NCBI RefSeq assembly: GCF_003245365.1
Contig: NZ_NBIU01000019.1
Span: 1 to 40,030, forward strand
Reading direction: 5' to 3'
DNA length: 40,030 bases
DNA from: Helicobacter valdiviensis
GTDB lineage: Bacteria > Campylobacterota > Campylobacteria > Campylobacterales > Helicobacteraceae
The translations under genes were made by a program, and so were the position numbers. The notes beneath the pieces are model-generated. The model saw only the letters and a program-made list of their open reading frames with translations. It was not told the origin of the DNA and did not search any database. Shown piece by piece: positions 18,017-26,957 of this stretch (positions within the stretch are counted from its first letter, which is position 1; each line of letters opens with the position of its first letter).

Positions 18017-18125
18017 ATTTAACCGCACCACTTCTTTGTGCTGGGTGCTGATAATCTGTCTTCTCACAACCACTTACCACAAAAAGTGCCAACACAATTC
18101 CAACCAATACAAATGCTTTTTTCAT
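18015..18125 (-). CDS. Small lipoprotein (36 residues)
   Basis: This short gene sits 9 bases after mutS2. The ATG is preceded by a strong AAGGAGA at 5 bases' spacing, and the mutS2 stop lies inside that site. The peptide starts MKKAFVLVGIVLALFVVSGC, a signal peptide with lipobox VSGC, so Cys20 would be lipidated. The mature part is only 17 residues (EKTDYQHPAQRSGAVK after the Cys), polar and basic. It should be anchored in the inner or outer membrane. Its function is unknown; it is well supported by the ribosome site, lipobox and the following terminator. Confidence 0.82.
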   Translation of the reverse strand: MKKAFVLVGIVLALFVVSGCEKTDYQHPAQRSGAVK

Positions 18126-18134
18126 CTGTTCTCC

Positions 18135-20345
18135 TTAAAGTTTGATAATTTTCGCACCAAATCCACCCATCTGTGGAGGAGCATCAATAAACTCCAATAC
18201 TTTAGGGTGCGTGCTTAAAAAATCTCTTACAACGCTTGATAATCTTCCTGTGCCTATTCCATGATAGACTAATACTTCATCAAAACCTGCAACAAGACTA
18301 TTAGATATAAAAGTATCTAATTTTTCTATGGCTTCATCTGCCCTCATTCCGTGCAAATCAAGCTTTACTTGTGCATTTTTTGGATTTTCTACTTTAAAAG
18401 AAGCTTTTTTAATCTGTGGTTCATTTCCACTTTTTTTAAGATCTTTTAGGGAAACTTTAATTTTCATACCACTATCAAGCTCTATATTTGCACTCTCTTT
18501 ACCAAGATTTAAAACAATACCTTTTTGGGAGAGATATTTTACTCTCTCTCCTACTTTAAAGCTTTTCTTTTCTTCCTCTTTTAGATTTTTCTTTTCTGTT
18601 TGCAGATTTTTTAAAATCTTACTTGCTTCATTCATACTTCTATGAATCTCTTTGCTATCTTGCATTTTCACGGCTTTTTTAGCCTCATTAATTGCATCAT
18701 AATAGATTCTTTCTAACTCATTTTTGCGTGCTTGGTATTTATTTTCTAGTGTATTTTCTAAATCTTTTAAATTTTGTAATTTTTGATCCAAGCTTGCTCT
18801 TTTTTGCTCTGCTTTTTTAATCTCTTCTTGTAATTTAATTTCTAGTCTTGCTGAATTTTCTATAAGCTCATTAAGCTTTTCTTTATCCTCTCCATAGAGT
18901 TTTTTTGCCTCATTCACAAGATTTCTAGGTATGCCATAACGCACTGCTGTTTCAAAAGCATAGCTTTTTCCGATAGTGCCATCTAAAAAGCTAAAAGTTG
19001 GCATTTCTCTTTCTTCATCAAACAAAGCAGCTAAAAGCTGCACTCTTTTATCATGTGCCATCAATGCAGCTAGTCTTTTATGGTGCGTGGTGATAATAAT
19101 TTTATTTTGACGCAATAACAAATTTTCTAAAAGCACTTTAAAAAGACTTGCAGCCTCATCACTATCTGTTCCTAACTCTATTTCATCTACACCAATGATT
19201 GCATTTTTTTGTGCTAGTATCTCTTTAAATTGCAACATTCTTCCACCAAAAGTAGAAATATCATTTTTACTATTTTGCGGATCTTCTAACACTAAATGGA
19301 TTCCTTTAAAATTCCCTATACTGCTTTGGTTTGCTAGAAGTGGCATTGGCATAAGATGTTTGGATAGAAAAACTACACTAAGAAGCGATTTTAAAAGCAT
19401 AGTTTTACCCCCTGCATTTACTCCTGTTACCATTAAAATCTCACCCACAAAGTCAAGATTAATGGGTTTTGGCTTTTTAAGTGCTGGATGTTTAAAGCCT
19501 CTTATAATAATTCTACTTTCATTTTCTTTAGGTGCTAAAAACTCATAATCTTTTGCTTTAGCAAACAACAATCTAGCTTGATAGGAATCAAATCTATCAA
19601 ACTCTTTATTAATAAATTCCAAAAACAACAAATGCTTATTAAAAATACTTGAAAATTCCTTACAAATTTTAAAAAGCTCTTCCTCTTTTTTATTTTGCAA
19701 GTCTTCTAAGCGGTCCTTTAAGCTTGCCACACCTTGAGGAACAACATAAAAAAAACCTGTATTAGAGCGGTGCATAATTTGCCCCTTTAACACATGGCTA
19801 AATCCTGCTTTTAAAAGCAAACATTCACAATCATTCACCAAATGGATTTGCTTATCTACTAGATAGGGGGTAATTTTATTGTGGCTTAATAAGGAGCTAA
19901 GATGATTTCCTATCTCTCTTTTAACCTTACTAATCCCCACATTTAAACTATCCAATTCTAAATATTTGCCCTCTTTAATCTCTCCTTCTTGATTAAAAAC
20001 TTCCAAAATCTCCAAGAGAGCTTGTGGGATTTTAATGGCTTCTAGCCATTCTAACAAAACTCCACTAACACGCAAATTCTTTAAATATCTAAAATAGCGA
20101 ACAATCTTAATAAATTCATAAATTTCTTCTAGCTTTAAATATCCAAATTTCTTTAAAAGTTGTAATTCTTTATCAAGTTCTTTAAGAGGGGGTGGAGGAT
20201 TAAAAGGGATTTTATCAAGCTCTTTAATAAAATTTAAATGTATCTTGCTATCCCCCTGCAAAAAAAGCTCTTTTTTGCGTGCTAAAAAGCTCTCATAGAC
20301 TTTCAAATATTGCTCTAAATCTAACTGCTTAATGAGTTTATTCAT
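18135..20345 (-). CDS. mutS2: MutS2 ATPase/endonuclease
   Basis: This 736-residue protein of the MutS2 family suppresses recombination between diverged sequences (and in H. pylori counters oxidative DNA damage) rather than acting in classical mismatch repair. Walker A is TGVNAGGKT (residues 307-315), Walker B IIGVDEIELGTDSDE (about 383-397), with THHKRLA beyond. A long charged coiled coil follows the ATPase, and a C-terminal Smr nuclease domain begins at LDLHGMR (662) with GIGTGRL near 696-702. It lacks the MutS mismatch-recognition domain. It overlaps the small membrane protein gene by 4 bases. Gene order matches H. pylori HP0621-HP0624. Confidence 0.94.
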   Translation of the reverse strand: MNKLIKQLDLEQYLKVYESFLARKKELFLQGDSKIHLNFIKELDKIPFNPPPPLKELDKELQLLKKFGYLKLEEIYEFIKIVRYFRYLKNLRVSGVLLEWLEAIKIPQALLEILEVFNQEGEIKEGKYLELDSLNVGISKVKREIGNHLSSLLSHNKITPYLVDKQIHLVNDCECLLLKAGFSHVLKGQIMHRSNTGFFYVVPQGVASLKDRLEDLQNKKEEELFKICKEFSSIFNKHLLFLEFINKEFDRFDSYQARLLFAKAKDYEFLAPKENESRIIIRGFKHPALKKPKPINLDFVGEILMVTGVNAGGKTMLLKSLLSVVFLSKHLMPMPLLANQSSIGNFKGIHLVLEDPQNSKNDISTFGGRMLQFKEILAQKNAIIGVDEIELGTDSDEAASLFKVLLENLLLRQNKIIITTHHKRLAALMAHDKRVQLLAALFDEEREMPTFSFLDGTIGKSYAFETAVRYGIPRNLVNEAKKLYGEDKEKLNELIENSARLEIKLQEEIKKAEQKRASLDQKLQNLKDLENTLENKYQARKNELERIYYDAINEAKKAVKMQDSKEIHRSMNEASKILKNLQTEKKNLKEEEKKSFKVGERVKYLSQKGIVLNLGKESANIELDSGMKIKVSLKDLKKSGNEPQIKKASFKVENPKNAQVKLDLHGMRADEAIEKLDTFISNSLVAGFDEVLVYHGIGTGRLSSVVRDFLSTHPKVLEFIDAPPQMGGFGAKIIKL

Positions 20346-20692
20346 TCTTTAATTTTACACCTTTTTAAAGAAAGAGTTTGGATATTTTTCTCTTTATCTA
20401 CTAAAGTCATCGTGCCACTTATAAAATTAAACTTCTTATTATCTGCTTGTATTTCTTTATCCTTATCTATACATACTAAAACACTACCTTCTAAAAATTT
20501 CTGTGCCAAATAAGTGAGTTCTTTATCACCTTTTTCTTGATAAAAATTAAACACACCTATTCCAACTCCAATTAACAACAAAGCCACTCCAAGCCAAATT
20601 TTGAATTTTGCATCTATAATCTCTAATCTCACTAAAATTTGCATAAGCAAAATAATTGCAACTATAACACAAGCAAAAATAACCCAAAACAT
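20342..20692 (-). CDS. Small two-helix membrane protein
   Basis: This 116-residue protein has two hydrophobic helices (about residues 4-21 and 33-50) and a polar C-terminal domain of about 60 residues with two cysteines (Cys74 and Cys112). It begins directly after the murC stop and overlaps mutS2 by 4 bases. A small protein of unknown function sits at the same place in H. pylori (HP0622), so it is a conserved genus gene. Its function is unknown. Confidence 0.82.
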   Translation of the reverse strand: MFWVIFACVIVAIILLMQILVRLEIIDAKFKIWLGVALLLIGVGIGVFNFYQEKGDKELTYLAQKFLEGSVLVCIDKDKEIQADNKKFNFISGTMTLVDKEKNIQTLSLKRCKIKE

Positions 20693-22027
20693 TTAAATGC
20701 CCCCTCTTAATTGATATGTTAAATCCCCTGCATTAAAACCAATCACAATCCCTTTACAAATAAGTTCTATTTCTCTTCCTTCTTTATAGACAATCAATCT
20801 ATCCTGATCTCTTTGAATATAATCTGCAAAAATTGGATTATAAGAGGCAAAAAGCTTTTTAAAATCAATTTCTACTTTTTTCTCTCCTGCTGCATATACT
20901 GGCAGAATAATAAGCTTACTCACTCCTCTAAAGCATTCTACAAATTCTTCTAAGTTATCCAATACTCTAGAATATTTATGGGGTTGCCATATAGCCTGTA
21001 TCTCCCCTCCTCCCACTAGTTCTTTATATTTTTGCAATGCTTCTAGCGTGGCTTTAATTTCTGTGGGGTGATGGGCATAATCATCAATAATAATACAATC
21101 TTGATGAGCCAAAATATCAAAACGCTTCTTAATACCCCTATACCTTTGAAGATTTCGCTTTAGGGTTTCTAAATCCAAAATATCCACAACACTTAAAATT
21201 GCCAATGCTGCATCTATTAAAATATGCTCTCCTAAACCATAAACTTCAAATTTTCCAAAATCACGCCCCCCATTTTGTAGCCTAAAACGCATTCTAGGCT
21301 CACCCTCTTTTAAAAAATATTCCACCTCACTAATATCCTTACTAGGATATAATCTAATCGCTTCTAAATCTAATGAACCTAAAAACTTATCTTCTGCGTT
21401 AATTACCCTTTTTTTAGCCTGTTTTAAAAAGTTATAATAAGCCTTATAAAACTCTTCTAAATTATGTCCATAAGTTTCCATATGTTCTGGCTCTGCATTT
21501 GTAACTATCGCACAAGTTGGATTGCATTCTAAAAAGCTTTTATCAGATTCGTCTGCTTCAAAAACCACTCCATTACCACTCAATGCTCGTGTGTTTGATT
21601 TAAACTCCTTGCTTTCTGCTCCAATTAATGCACTAAAATCTTGCATAATTGCACTCAAAATTGCAGTAGTTGTGCTTTTTCCATGTGCCCCTGCTACTGC
21701 ATAGACTTTTTTATCCTGCAAAATAAGGGGTAGCATTTCCTTTCGTGAAAGCACGGGAATATTTTGTCTCTTTGCTTCTTTAATCTCTTCATTGTCTTCT
21801 TTAATAATTGCAGAATGCACCACTAAATCAAAATCTTTTATTACACTAGCATTATGAGGAATATTAATAGGTATTCCTAAGCTCTTAAGTTCTTTTGTCA
21901 TACTTCCTTCATTGCAATCAGAACCACTTACAATAAAACCTTGTGCTTTTAAAAATTTTGCAATCGCTGAAATCCCAATCCCACCTATTCCAATAAAATG
22001 TATTTTCTTATAATCTTTTATAGACAA
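20693..22027 (-). CDS. murC: UDP-N-acetylmuramate--L-alanine ligase
   Basis: This ATP-dependent cytoplasmic ligase adds L-alanine to UDP-MurNAc, the first peptide step of peptidoglycan synthesis. N-terminal nucleotide-binding GIGGIGISAIAKF, the central ATP site AGAHGKSTT (about residues 113-121), FEADESDKSF, and C-terminal DDYAHHPTEIKAT are characteristic of MurC. The length of 444 is normal. It overlaps the aminotransferase gene upstream by 10 bases. Confidence 0.95.
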   Translation of the reverse strand: MSIKDYKKIHFIGIGGIGISAIAKFLKAQGFIVSGSDCNEGSMTKELKSLGIPINIPHNASVIKDFDLVVHSAIIKEDNEEIKEAKRQNIPVLSRKEMLPLILQDKKVYAVAGAHGKSTTTAILSAIMQDFSALIGAESKEFKSNTRALSGNGVVFEADESDKSFLECNPTCAIVTNAEPEHMETYGHNLEEFYKAYYNFLKQAKKRVINAEDKFLGSLDLEAIRLYPSKDISEVEYFLKEGEPRMRFRLQNGGRDFGKFEVYGLGEHILIDAALAILSVVDILDLETLKRNLQRYRGIKKRFDILAHQDCIIIDDYAHHPTEIKATLEALQKYKELVGGGEIQAIWQPHKYSRVLDNLEEFVECFRGVSKLIILPVYAAGEKKVEIDFKKLFASYNPIFADYIQRDQDRLIVYKEGREIELICKGIVIGFNAGDLTYQLRGGI

Positions 22028-23145
22028 TGTTTAATCCCCATCAATGCTTTTTTAATCTTCTCTTCTTCATAAACAAGTGCTAATCTTACATAGTTTTTTC
22101 CTGGATTTACTCCCCTTTCATCTATGCGAGAAAGAAAACTACCAGGTAAAACCAAAATATTTTGCTCTTTTAAAAGTCTTCTTGTAAAACTTAAATCATC
22201 TTCCACTTTAAGCCATACATAAAAAGTCTCACTAGGCACTTCTACCCCTAAAATCTCTTTAGCTAAAGTGAGATTTTTTGCATATTCATTGCGTGCATTT
22301 TGTGGATGTTCTAAATCTCCCCATGCTTTAATCGCTGCTTTTTGCAAAGGAAGTGGAGAAGCACAGCCTATATAAGTGCGATAAGTCGCATAAGAACTTA
22401 AAATCTTACTATCCCCTGCGATAAATCCACTTCTTAAACCTGGTGCATTAGAACGCTTTGAGATAGAATTAAGTGCTAAAACATTTTTAAATTCTTTATT
22501 CCCTACCGCCAAGGAGGCTTCTAAAATAGAATGTGGCTTTTGTAATGTGTAAATTTCACTGTAACACTCATCACTTAGGAGCAAAAAGTCAAATTCTAGT
22601 GCATATTTTACCCATTGTTTTAGCTCTTCAAGACTTAAAGTAGCCCCTGTAGGATTGTTTGGAGAATTTAAAATCACTAAATCGCATTCTTTCATTTGCT
22701 CTTTGCTAAGAGTTGGTTTAAAACCATTCTCCTGTGTAAGATTCATATAAATACTTTTAGCACGCGATGCAATAGCAGCACCCTCATAAATCTGATAGAA
22801 AGGATTTGGGTGAGCTATGGTTGGATTTTTTTTAGAAAATAGAAAAAATTGTGGAAAATTAAACAAAACCTCTCTTGTGCCAAAAGTTGATAAAAGTTCA
22901 TTTTTTTGCAACTCTACATTAAAACGCTTTTTGACAAACTCACGCATTGTGCTATTTAGCTCTTCTTCACCTGCTGTTTTTGGGTATTTGTTTAAAAGCT
23001 CTACATTTTCCTTTAAAGCTTGCGTAACAAGGCTAGGAGTAGCAAACTGGGGTTCCCCTATAGTTAAAAGTATGCTTTCTTTGTTTGTTCCTATATCTTT
23101 AATAAGCCCTTGAAGCTTTTCAAAAGGGTAGGGTTGAAATTCCAT
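22018..23145 (-). CDS. dapC: Class I/II aminotransferase, probable DapC
   Basis: This PLP enzyme has 375 residues. The fold-I landmarks are SPNNPTG (161-167), DECYSEIY (192-199), PLP-lysine SISKRSNAPG (Lys230) and Arg238 in LRSGF. The SKRSNAPGLRSGF block is typical of epsilonproteobacterial enzymes annotated as succinyldiaminopimelate transaminase, in the lysine/diaminopimelate pathway, and the adjacent murC makes a cell-wall role sensible. Its start shares one base with the helicase stop (TAATG). Substrate is inferred: an aspartate aminotransferase role cannot be excluded. Confidence 0.8.
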   Translation of the reverse strand: MEFQPYPFEKLQGLIKDIGTNKESILLTIGEPQFATPSLVTQALKENVELLNKYPKTAGEEELNSTMREFVKKRFNVELQKNELLSTFGTREVLFNFPQFFLFSKKNPTIAHPNPFYQIYEGAAIASRAKSIYMNLTQENGFKPTLSKEQMKECDLVILNSPNNPTGATLSLEELKQWVKYALEFDFLLLSDECYSEIYTLQKPHSILEASLAVGNKEFKNVLALNSISKRSNAPGLRSGFIAGDSKILSSYATYRTYIGCASPLPLQKAAIKAWGDLEHPQNARNEYAKNLTLAKEILGVEVPSETFYVWLKVEDDLSFTRRLLKEQNILVLPGSFLSRIDERGVNPGKNYVRLALVYEEEKIKKALMGIKHCL

Positions 23146-24737
23146 TATCCTCTCCTTTTATTGCGTTTATTAGAAGTTTTTCTTCCTGCTTGAGCTTGCC
23201 TTGTGCTTCCTCTTTTACTTCCTTTTTTGTTTTGTGTTTTTAATTCCTCTCTAGGCTTTTGTTTATTACCTCTATTTTCTCTAGGTTTAGCCTCTGCTTT
23301 TTGTCTGCCTCTTCTTGCTCTTGCTCTTTTAATAGGTTCTGCTTCTAATTCTTTTTTAAAAGCATTCAAATCTTTTTTATCCAGTCCAATTTTATTAGGC
23401 CCCAAAACTTCTTGTTCTTTTAAAACCATAGAAAGAAGCTTACAAACAAGTTGTGTCATATCTGCATTCCCTCTAATTTGCTCATACACTCTTAAGGCTT
23501 CATCACTAATTGGATGCTTTAAAATCTTCTCTAGCCAAAAAGTATCTTTTTTACTAAGTGTATCTTCTAAATTTGGTATCTCATAAAGCTCTATAGTAGC
23601 TTTTGTATTTTCTTTAATGCGTCTAATTTCTTTAAATTCTAGAGGTGTTGCAAGGGTAATAGCAATTCCCTTTTTGCCCGCTCTTCCTGTTCTTCCAATC
23701 CTATGCACATAAGATTCTGGATTTAGTGGAATATGAAAATTAAACACATGGCTAACTCCACTAATATCAAGCCCTCTTGCTGCAATATCTGTAGCTACTA
23801 AAATATTTACACTAGAATTTTTAAAAGCTTTCATAGACTGCATTCTCTCTCTTTGCTCCATATCACCATGCAAAGCTGCTGCTTTATATCCATGATTTTT
23901 CAATCTCTCTGCTAAAATATCTGCCTCTTTTTTCATACGCGTAAAAATAATTGCCTTAGCAGGCATCTCGCTATCAATCAAGCGCATAATAGCATCTTCT
24001 CGCTCTGCTTCATTGATAATATAATAGCGTTGGGTAATGTCTTGATTAGTGCTATCTTCTTGGGTAATTTTAATAAGCTTAGGGCTATTTAGAATCTTTT
24101 GTGCTAAATGTTTAATGGGAGTTGGCATTGTCGCAGAAAATAAAAGAGTTTGTCGCTCATTCTCCAAATAAGTAAAAATCTCTTCAATATCGTCTAAAAA
24201 GCCCATATCTAGCATTTCATCTGATTCATCTAAAACTACGACACTAGGATAAAAATTTTCCAATCTATCATTTCTTAAATGATCTAGCAATCTTCCTGGA
24301 GTTGCAATCACTACTTGTGGCTTTTTAGCCAAAAGCTCTACTTGACGCCTAATAGGCTGTCCCCCTACCAAAGAGATTGTTTTAACTTTATTGTATTTTC
24401 CTAATTTAAAAATCTCATCACTCACTTGCATAGCCAACTCTCTTGTAGGAGTTAAAACCAATGCTTCAATTTCCCCATTGTGCTTTAAATTATTCACCAA
24501 AGGGAGTGCAAAAGCTGCTGTCTTACCTGTGCCCGTTTGAGCTTGTGCTATTACATCTAATCCATCTAAAATAAGCGGAATCGCTTCTTTTTGGATAGGA
24601 CTTGGCTCACTAAAGCCTGCCTCTTTAATACCTTTTAAGATATTTTTTTTAAGTCCAAATTCTAAAAATCCGCCCTCACTGGCTTCATTAAAATCATCTT
24701 GCTGTTTTTGTCTGGTTTTTTTTACTTGATTTCTCAT
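23145..24737 (-). CDS. rhpA: DEAD-box RNA helicase, RhpA-like
   Basis: This 530-residue ATP-dependent RNA helicase unwinds RNA in ribosome assembly and, in H. pylori, in the RNase J degradosome. The Q motif is at about residues 42-50, motif I AQTGTGKT (66-73), Ia PTRELA, motif II DESD at 170-173 (Ser in place of the usual Ala), III SAT (201-203), V ARGLDISGV and VI HRIGRTGRAG. The C-terminal 60 residues are rich in Lys, Arg and Gly, a likely RNA-binding tail. Gene order with the following unknown gene matches H. pylori HP0247-HP0248. Confidence 0.9.
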   Translation of the reverse strand: MRNQVKKTRQKQQDDFNEASEGGFLEFGLKKNILKGIKEAGFSEPSPIQKEAIPLILDGLDVIAQAQTGTGKTAAFALPLVNNLKHNGEIEALVLTPTRELAMQVSDEIFKLGKYNKVKTISLVGGQPIRRQVELLAKKPQVVIATPGRLLDHLRNDRLENFYPSVVVLDESDEMLDMGFLDDIEEIFTYLENERQTLLFSATMPTPIKHLAQKILNSPKLIKITQEDSTNQDITQRYYIINEAEREDAIMRLIDSEMPAKAIIFTRMKKEADILAERLKNHGYKAAALHGDMEQRERMQSMKAFKNSSVNILVATDIAARGLDISGVSHVFNFHIPLNPESYVHRIGRTGRAGKKGIAITLATPLEFKEIRRIKENTKATIELYEIPNLEDTLSKKDTFWLEKILKHPISDEALRVYEQIRGNADMTQLVCKLLSMVLKEQEVLGPNKIGLDKKDLNAFKKELEAEPIKRARARRGRQKAEAKPRENRGNKQKPREELKTQNKKGSKRGSTRQAQAGRKTSNKRNKRRG

Positions 24738-24796
24738 ATTTTTAAAACTTTATTTGTAAATTGTTTAAAATTATATCATACTCTTTTTAACTTCAC

Positions 24797-26269
24797 CTAC
24801 TCACTAAAGCCAAATCTATTAACTTTTTGTGAATTTGTAAGGGTTTTAATAGGGGTATTTTGATTAACTTTAAAAGTTTTTATCTCTTCAATAAGCTTTT
24901 GGGGACTTTCCCAAATATGCATTGAATCTATATAAATTTCACTAAATTCTATTTCTCTAACCATTCCTAAAAATAGAATTTGCTTGGATGCAACTTTAAC
25001 ACAATTAAATTTATTTTGTTCTAAAATCTGCATTTTAAGTTCCAAAGCACTTTTTTCATCAGAACTTACAACTAAAAAAAATTTTTTATACATTCTATCT
25101 ATCTTTTGTGAATATAAATATAATTTTTTATCTCCTTCATTCAATCTATCCTTATTTAACCTCTCTAAATACTGATACATAAAGCTTGTCGCAATAGGTG
25201 GCTTTTCATTCTCAGGATATTTAAAGTAACAATTTTTCATGGCTGTAGATTTTAAAGATTTGTGATAAATTTTATCATCCAAAATAGTCGCACAAATATC
25301 TAAACCATTTTGTATTTTCTTTTGAAGCATTTTATGAGTTTTTAAAAACAAATATTCAAAAGATTGAAAATGATGTTCATAAAATCTTCTCTGCATAGAA
25401 TCTAAACGCACATACCTTGTATCTAATTTTTGGATTTCACCTTTTAAAAACTCTAATTCTTCTTTGATTTTTTCTTGCTTTTTTAAAAAATCAGAATTTT
25501 TAGGATCACTTTGCAATCTTCTTGTAAGAATTAATAATTCACTTTTTAAACTTGCAATTCTCTTATCATACATTTTTAATGTATCTTTTGTGTTTTCAAT
25601 CGCAGCTTTTAGGGCTTGAAAATGTGTTTGTTCTAATAAAAAATTGTTTTCAAAGATTTGCTCTATACGGATATTTTGGTTACGCGTTATATCATTAAAA
25701 GAAGTTTCAAGCCTAGTAATCACGCTAAGCTCTTCTACAAAATCATCTTTTGCTACAGTTTTATCATTAAACAATAAAGTATCCAAAACCTTAAACACAA
25801 AGCGTTTCACCAAGAAAAAATCCAATAAAACCAAAGAGTTTTCAAACCGCAAATCATTTAAAAAACTAATTGCCAAAAATTCCTGATAAAAATATTTTTT
25901 AATTGCTTCTGTGATTTTTATAGTAAGCGGAACAGCATTTAGCGTATCATAATCTGTATTTTTGTAGATTTGTTGCACTCGTGCATCACGCAAATTAGCC
26001 TCTAGTGTCTCTAGCTCCTCATCACTCTCACTATGCCAAAAATTACTCTCTTTTAATAAACTATTTTTGCTAAATTCTTGAAATTTTGAAACCCTACAAT
26101 CTGTAACTTGATGGTTATCATTGCAACGAAACTCCACAAACATTCCAACCATAGGAATAACTTTTTTATCATGCCAAGTTTCTTTGGTAAATTCAAATAG
26201 CATTTTAGAAACATTAATCACAACCCCTTTACCATTGCTATTTAAATACCTAACGATCTTGCCATGCAT
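24797..26269 (-). CDS. OB-fold/coiled-coil protein of unknown function
   Basis: This 490-residue protein is probably the counterpart of H. pylori HP0248, which also sits by the rhpA helicase gene. The first 60 residues look like a cold-shock/OB-type domain (MHGKIVRYLNSNGKGVVIN, then a VGMFVEFRC strand), suggesting nucleic-acid binding. Residues about 200-300 form a charged coiled coil. The last third contains an alpha/beta stretch (KKFFLVVSSDE, FLGMVREIEFSEIYIDS) that could be a degenerate receiver-like domain. There is no signal peptide. A role alongside the helicase in RNA handling is a guess. Confidence 0.78.
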   Translation of the reverse strand: MHGKIVRYLNSNGKGVVINVSKMLFEFTKETWHDKKVIPMVGMFVEFRCNDNHQVTDCRVSKFQEFSKNSLLKESNFWHSESDEELETLEANLRDARVQQIYKNTDYDTLNAVPLTIKITEAIKKYFYQEFLAISFLNDLRFENSLVLLDFFLVKRFVFKVLDTLLFNDKTVAKDDFVEELSVITRLETSFNDITRNQNIRIEQIFENNFLLEQTHFQALKAAIENTKDTLKMYDKRIASLKSELLILTRRLQSDPKNSDFLKKQEKIKEELEFLKGEIQKLDTRYVRLDSMQRRFYEHHFQSFEYLFLKTHKMLQKKIQNGLDICATILDDKIYHKSLKSTAMKNCYFKYPENEKPPIATSFMYQYLERLNKDRLNEGDKKLYLYSQKIDRMYKKFFLVVSSDEKSALELKMQILEQNKFNCVKVASKQILFLGMVREIEFSEIYIDSMHIWESPQKLIEEIKTFKVNQNTPIKTLTNSQKVNRFGFSE

Positions 26270-26273
26270 AGTT

Positions 26274-26957
26274 TTAGCCTTTATTATAAAGCTCTAAATA
26301 TTCTTTCTCCATATTGGTTTTTAACTCTTCATACCAATTTTCTCCATTAGGCGTAATAGAAGGGAGATATTTTACAAAAAACTTAGAATTATTAAATTTT
26401 AGCTTCCCAATCTCTAAATTTTTTCTTGTTCCACAAAAAACTATAGGTTGCACCTTTAAATTGTATTTTTCTATTAAAATTTTCGCACCCATTTTAAAGG
26501 GCAAGAACTTTTCTTCTCCATTAGAACGCGTTCCTTCTGGAAAAATACAAAGCACTCTATTATCTTCTAATCTATCTTTAGCTTCCTTTAGAAGATAAAT
26601 AAGCTCTTTTTTGCTTTCGCGATTGATTAAAATCATTTTAGGGGCTTTAAGTGCATGCCCATATAAAAAGGGCTCTCCTAATTCTTTTTTGGCAATCCAG
26701 CAAAGATTTTTAGGATGCTTTGCTTCTAAATAAATCACATCCATAAAACTTTGATGATTCATCACTAAAATTTGTGCCTCTTTATCAATTTCTCCAATCT
26801 CTTCTGCTTTAACAAAAAAAATCTTATAAAAAAAATCTGCAGTAATCTTTCTAATTTTTCTATGGTATTTTGGCAATAAATACATAAACAAAATACTAAA
26901 AGGTATCACTAAAAGCGTATAAACAACGGCACTAACCGCTCTAATTTTGGATATCAT
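26274..26957 (-). CDS. plsC: 1-acyl-glycerol-3-phosphate acyltransferase
   Basis: This membrane-bound enzyme acylates lysophosphatidic acid to phosphatidic acid in phospholipid synthesis. Its 227 residues show an N-terminal hydrophobic helix (8-28), the catalytic NHQSFMD (67-73, HX4D motif), and the substrate-binding FPEGTRS (139-145). It overlaps the SH3-protein gene by 17 bases. The PlsC family is certain from the two motifs; another lysolipid acyltransferase function is possible. Confidence 0.9.
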   Translation of the reverse strand: MISKIRAVSAVVYTLLVIPFSILFMYLLPKYHRKIRKITADFFYKIFFVKAEEIGEIDKEAQILVMNHQSFMDVIYLEAKHPKNLCWIAKKELGEPFLYGHALKAPKMILINRESKKELIYLLKEAKDRLEDNRVLCIFPEGTRSNGEEKFLPFKMGAKILIEKYNLKVQPIVFCGTRKNLEIGKLKFNNSKFFVKYLPSITPNGENWYEELKTNMEKEYLELYNKG

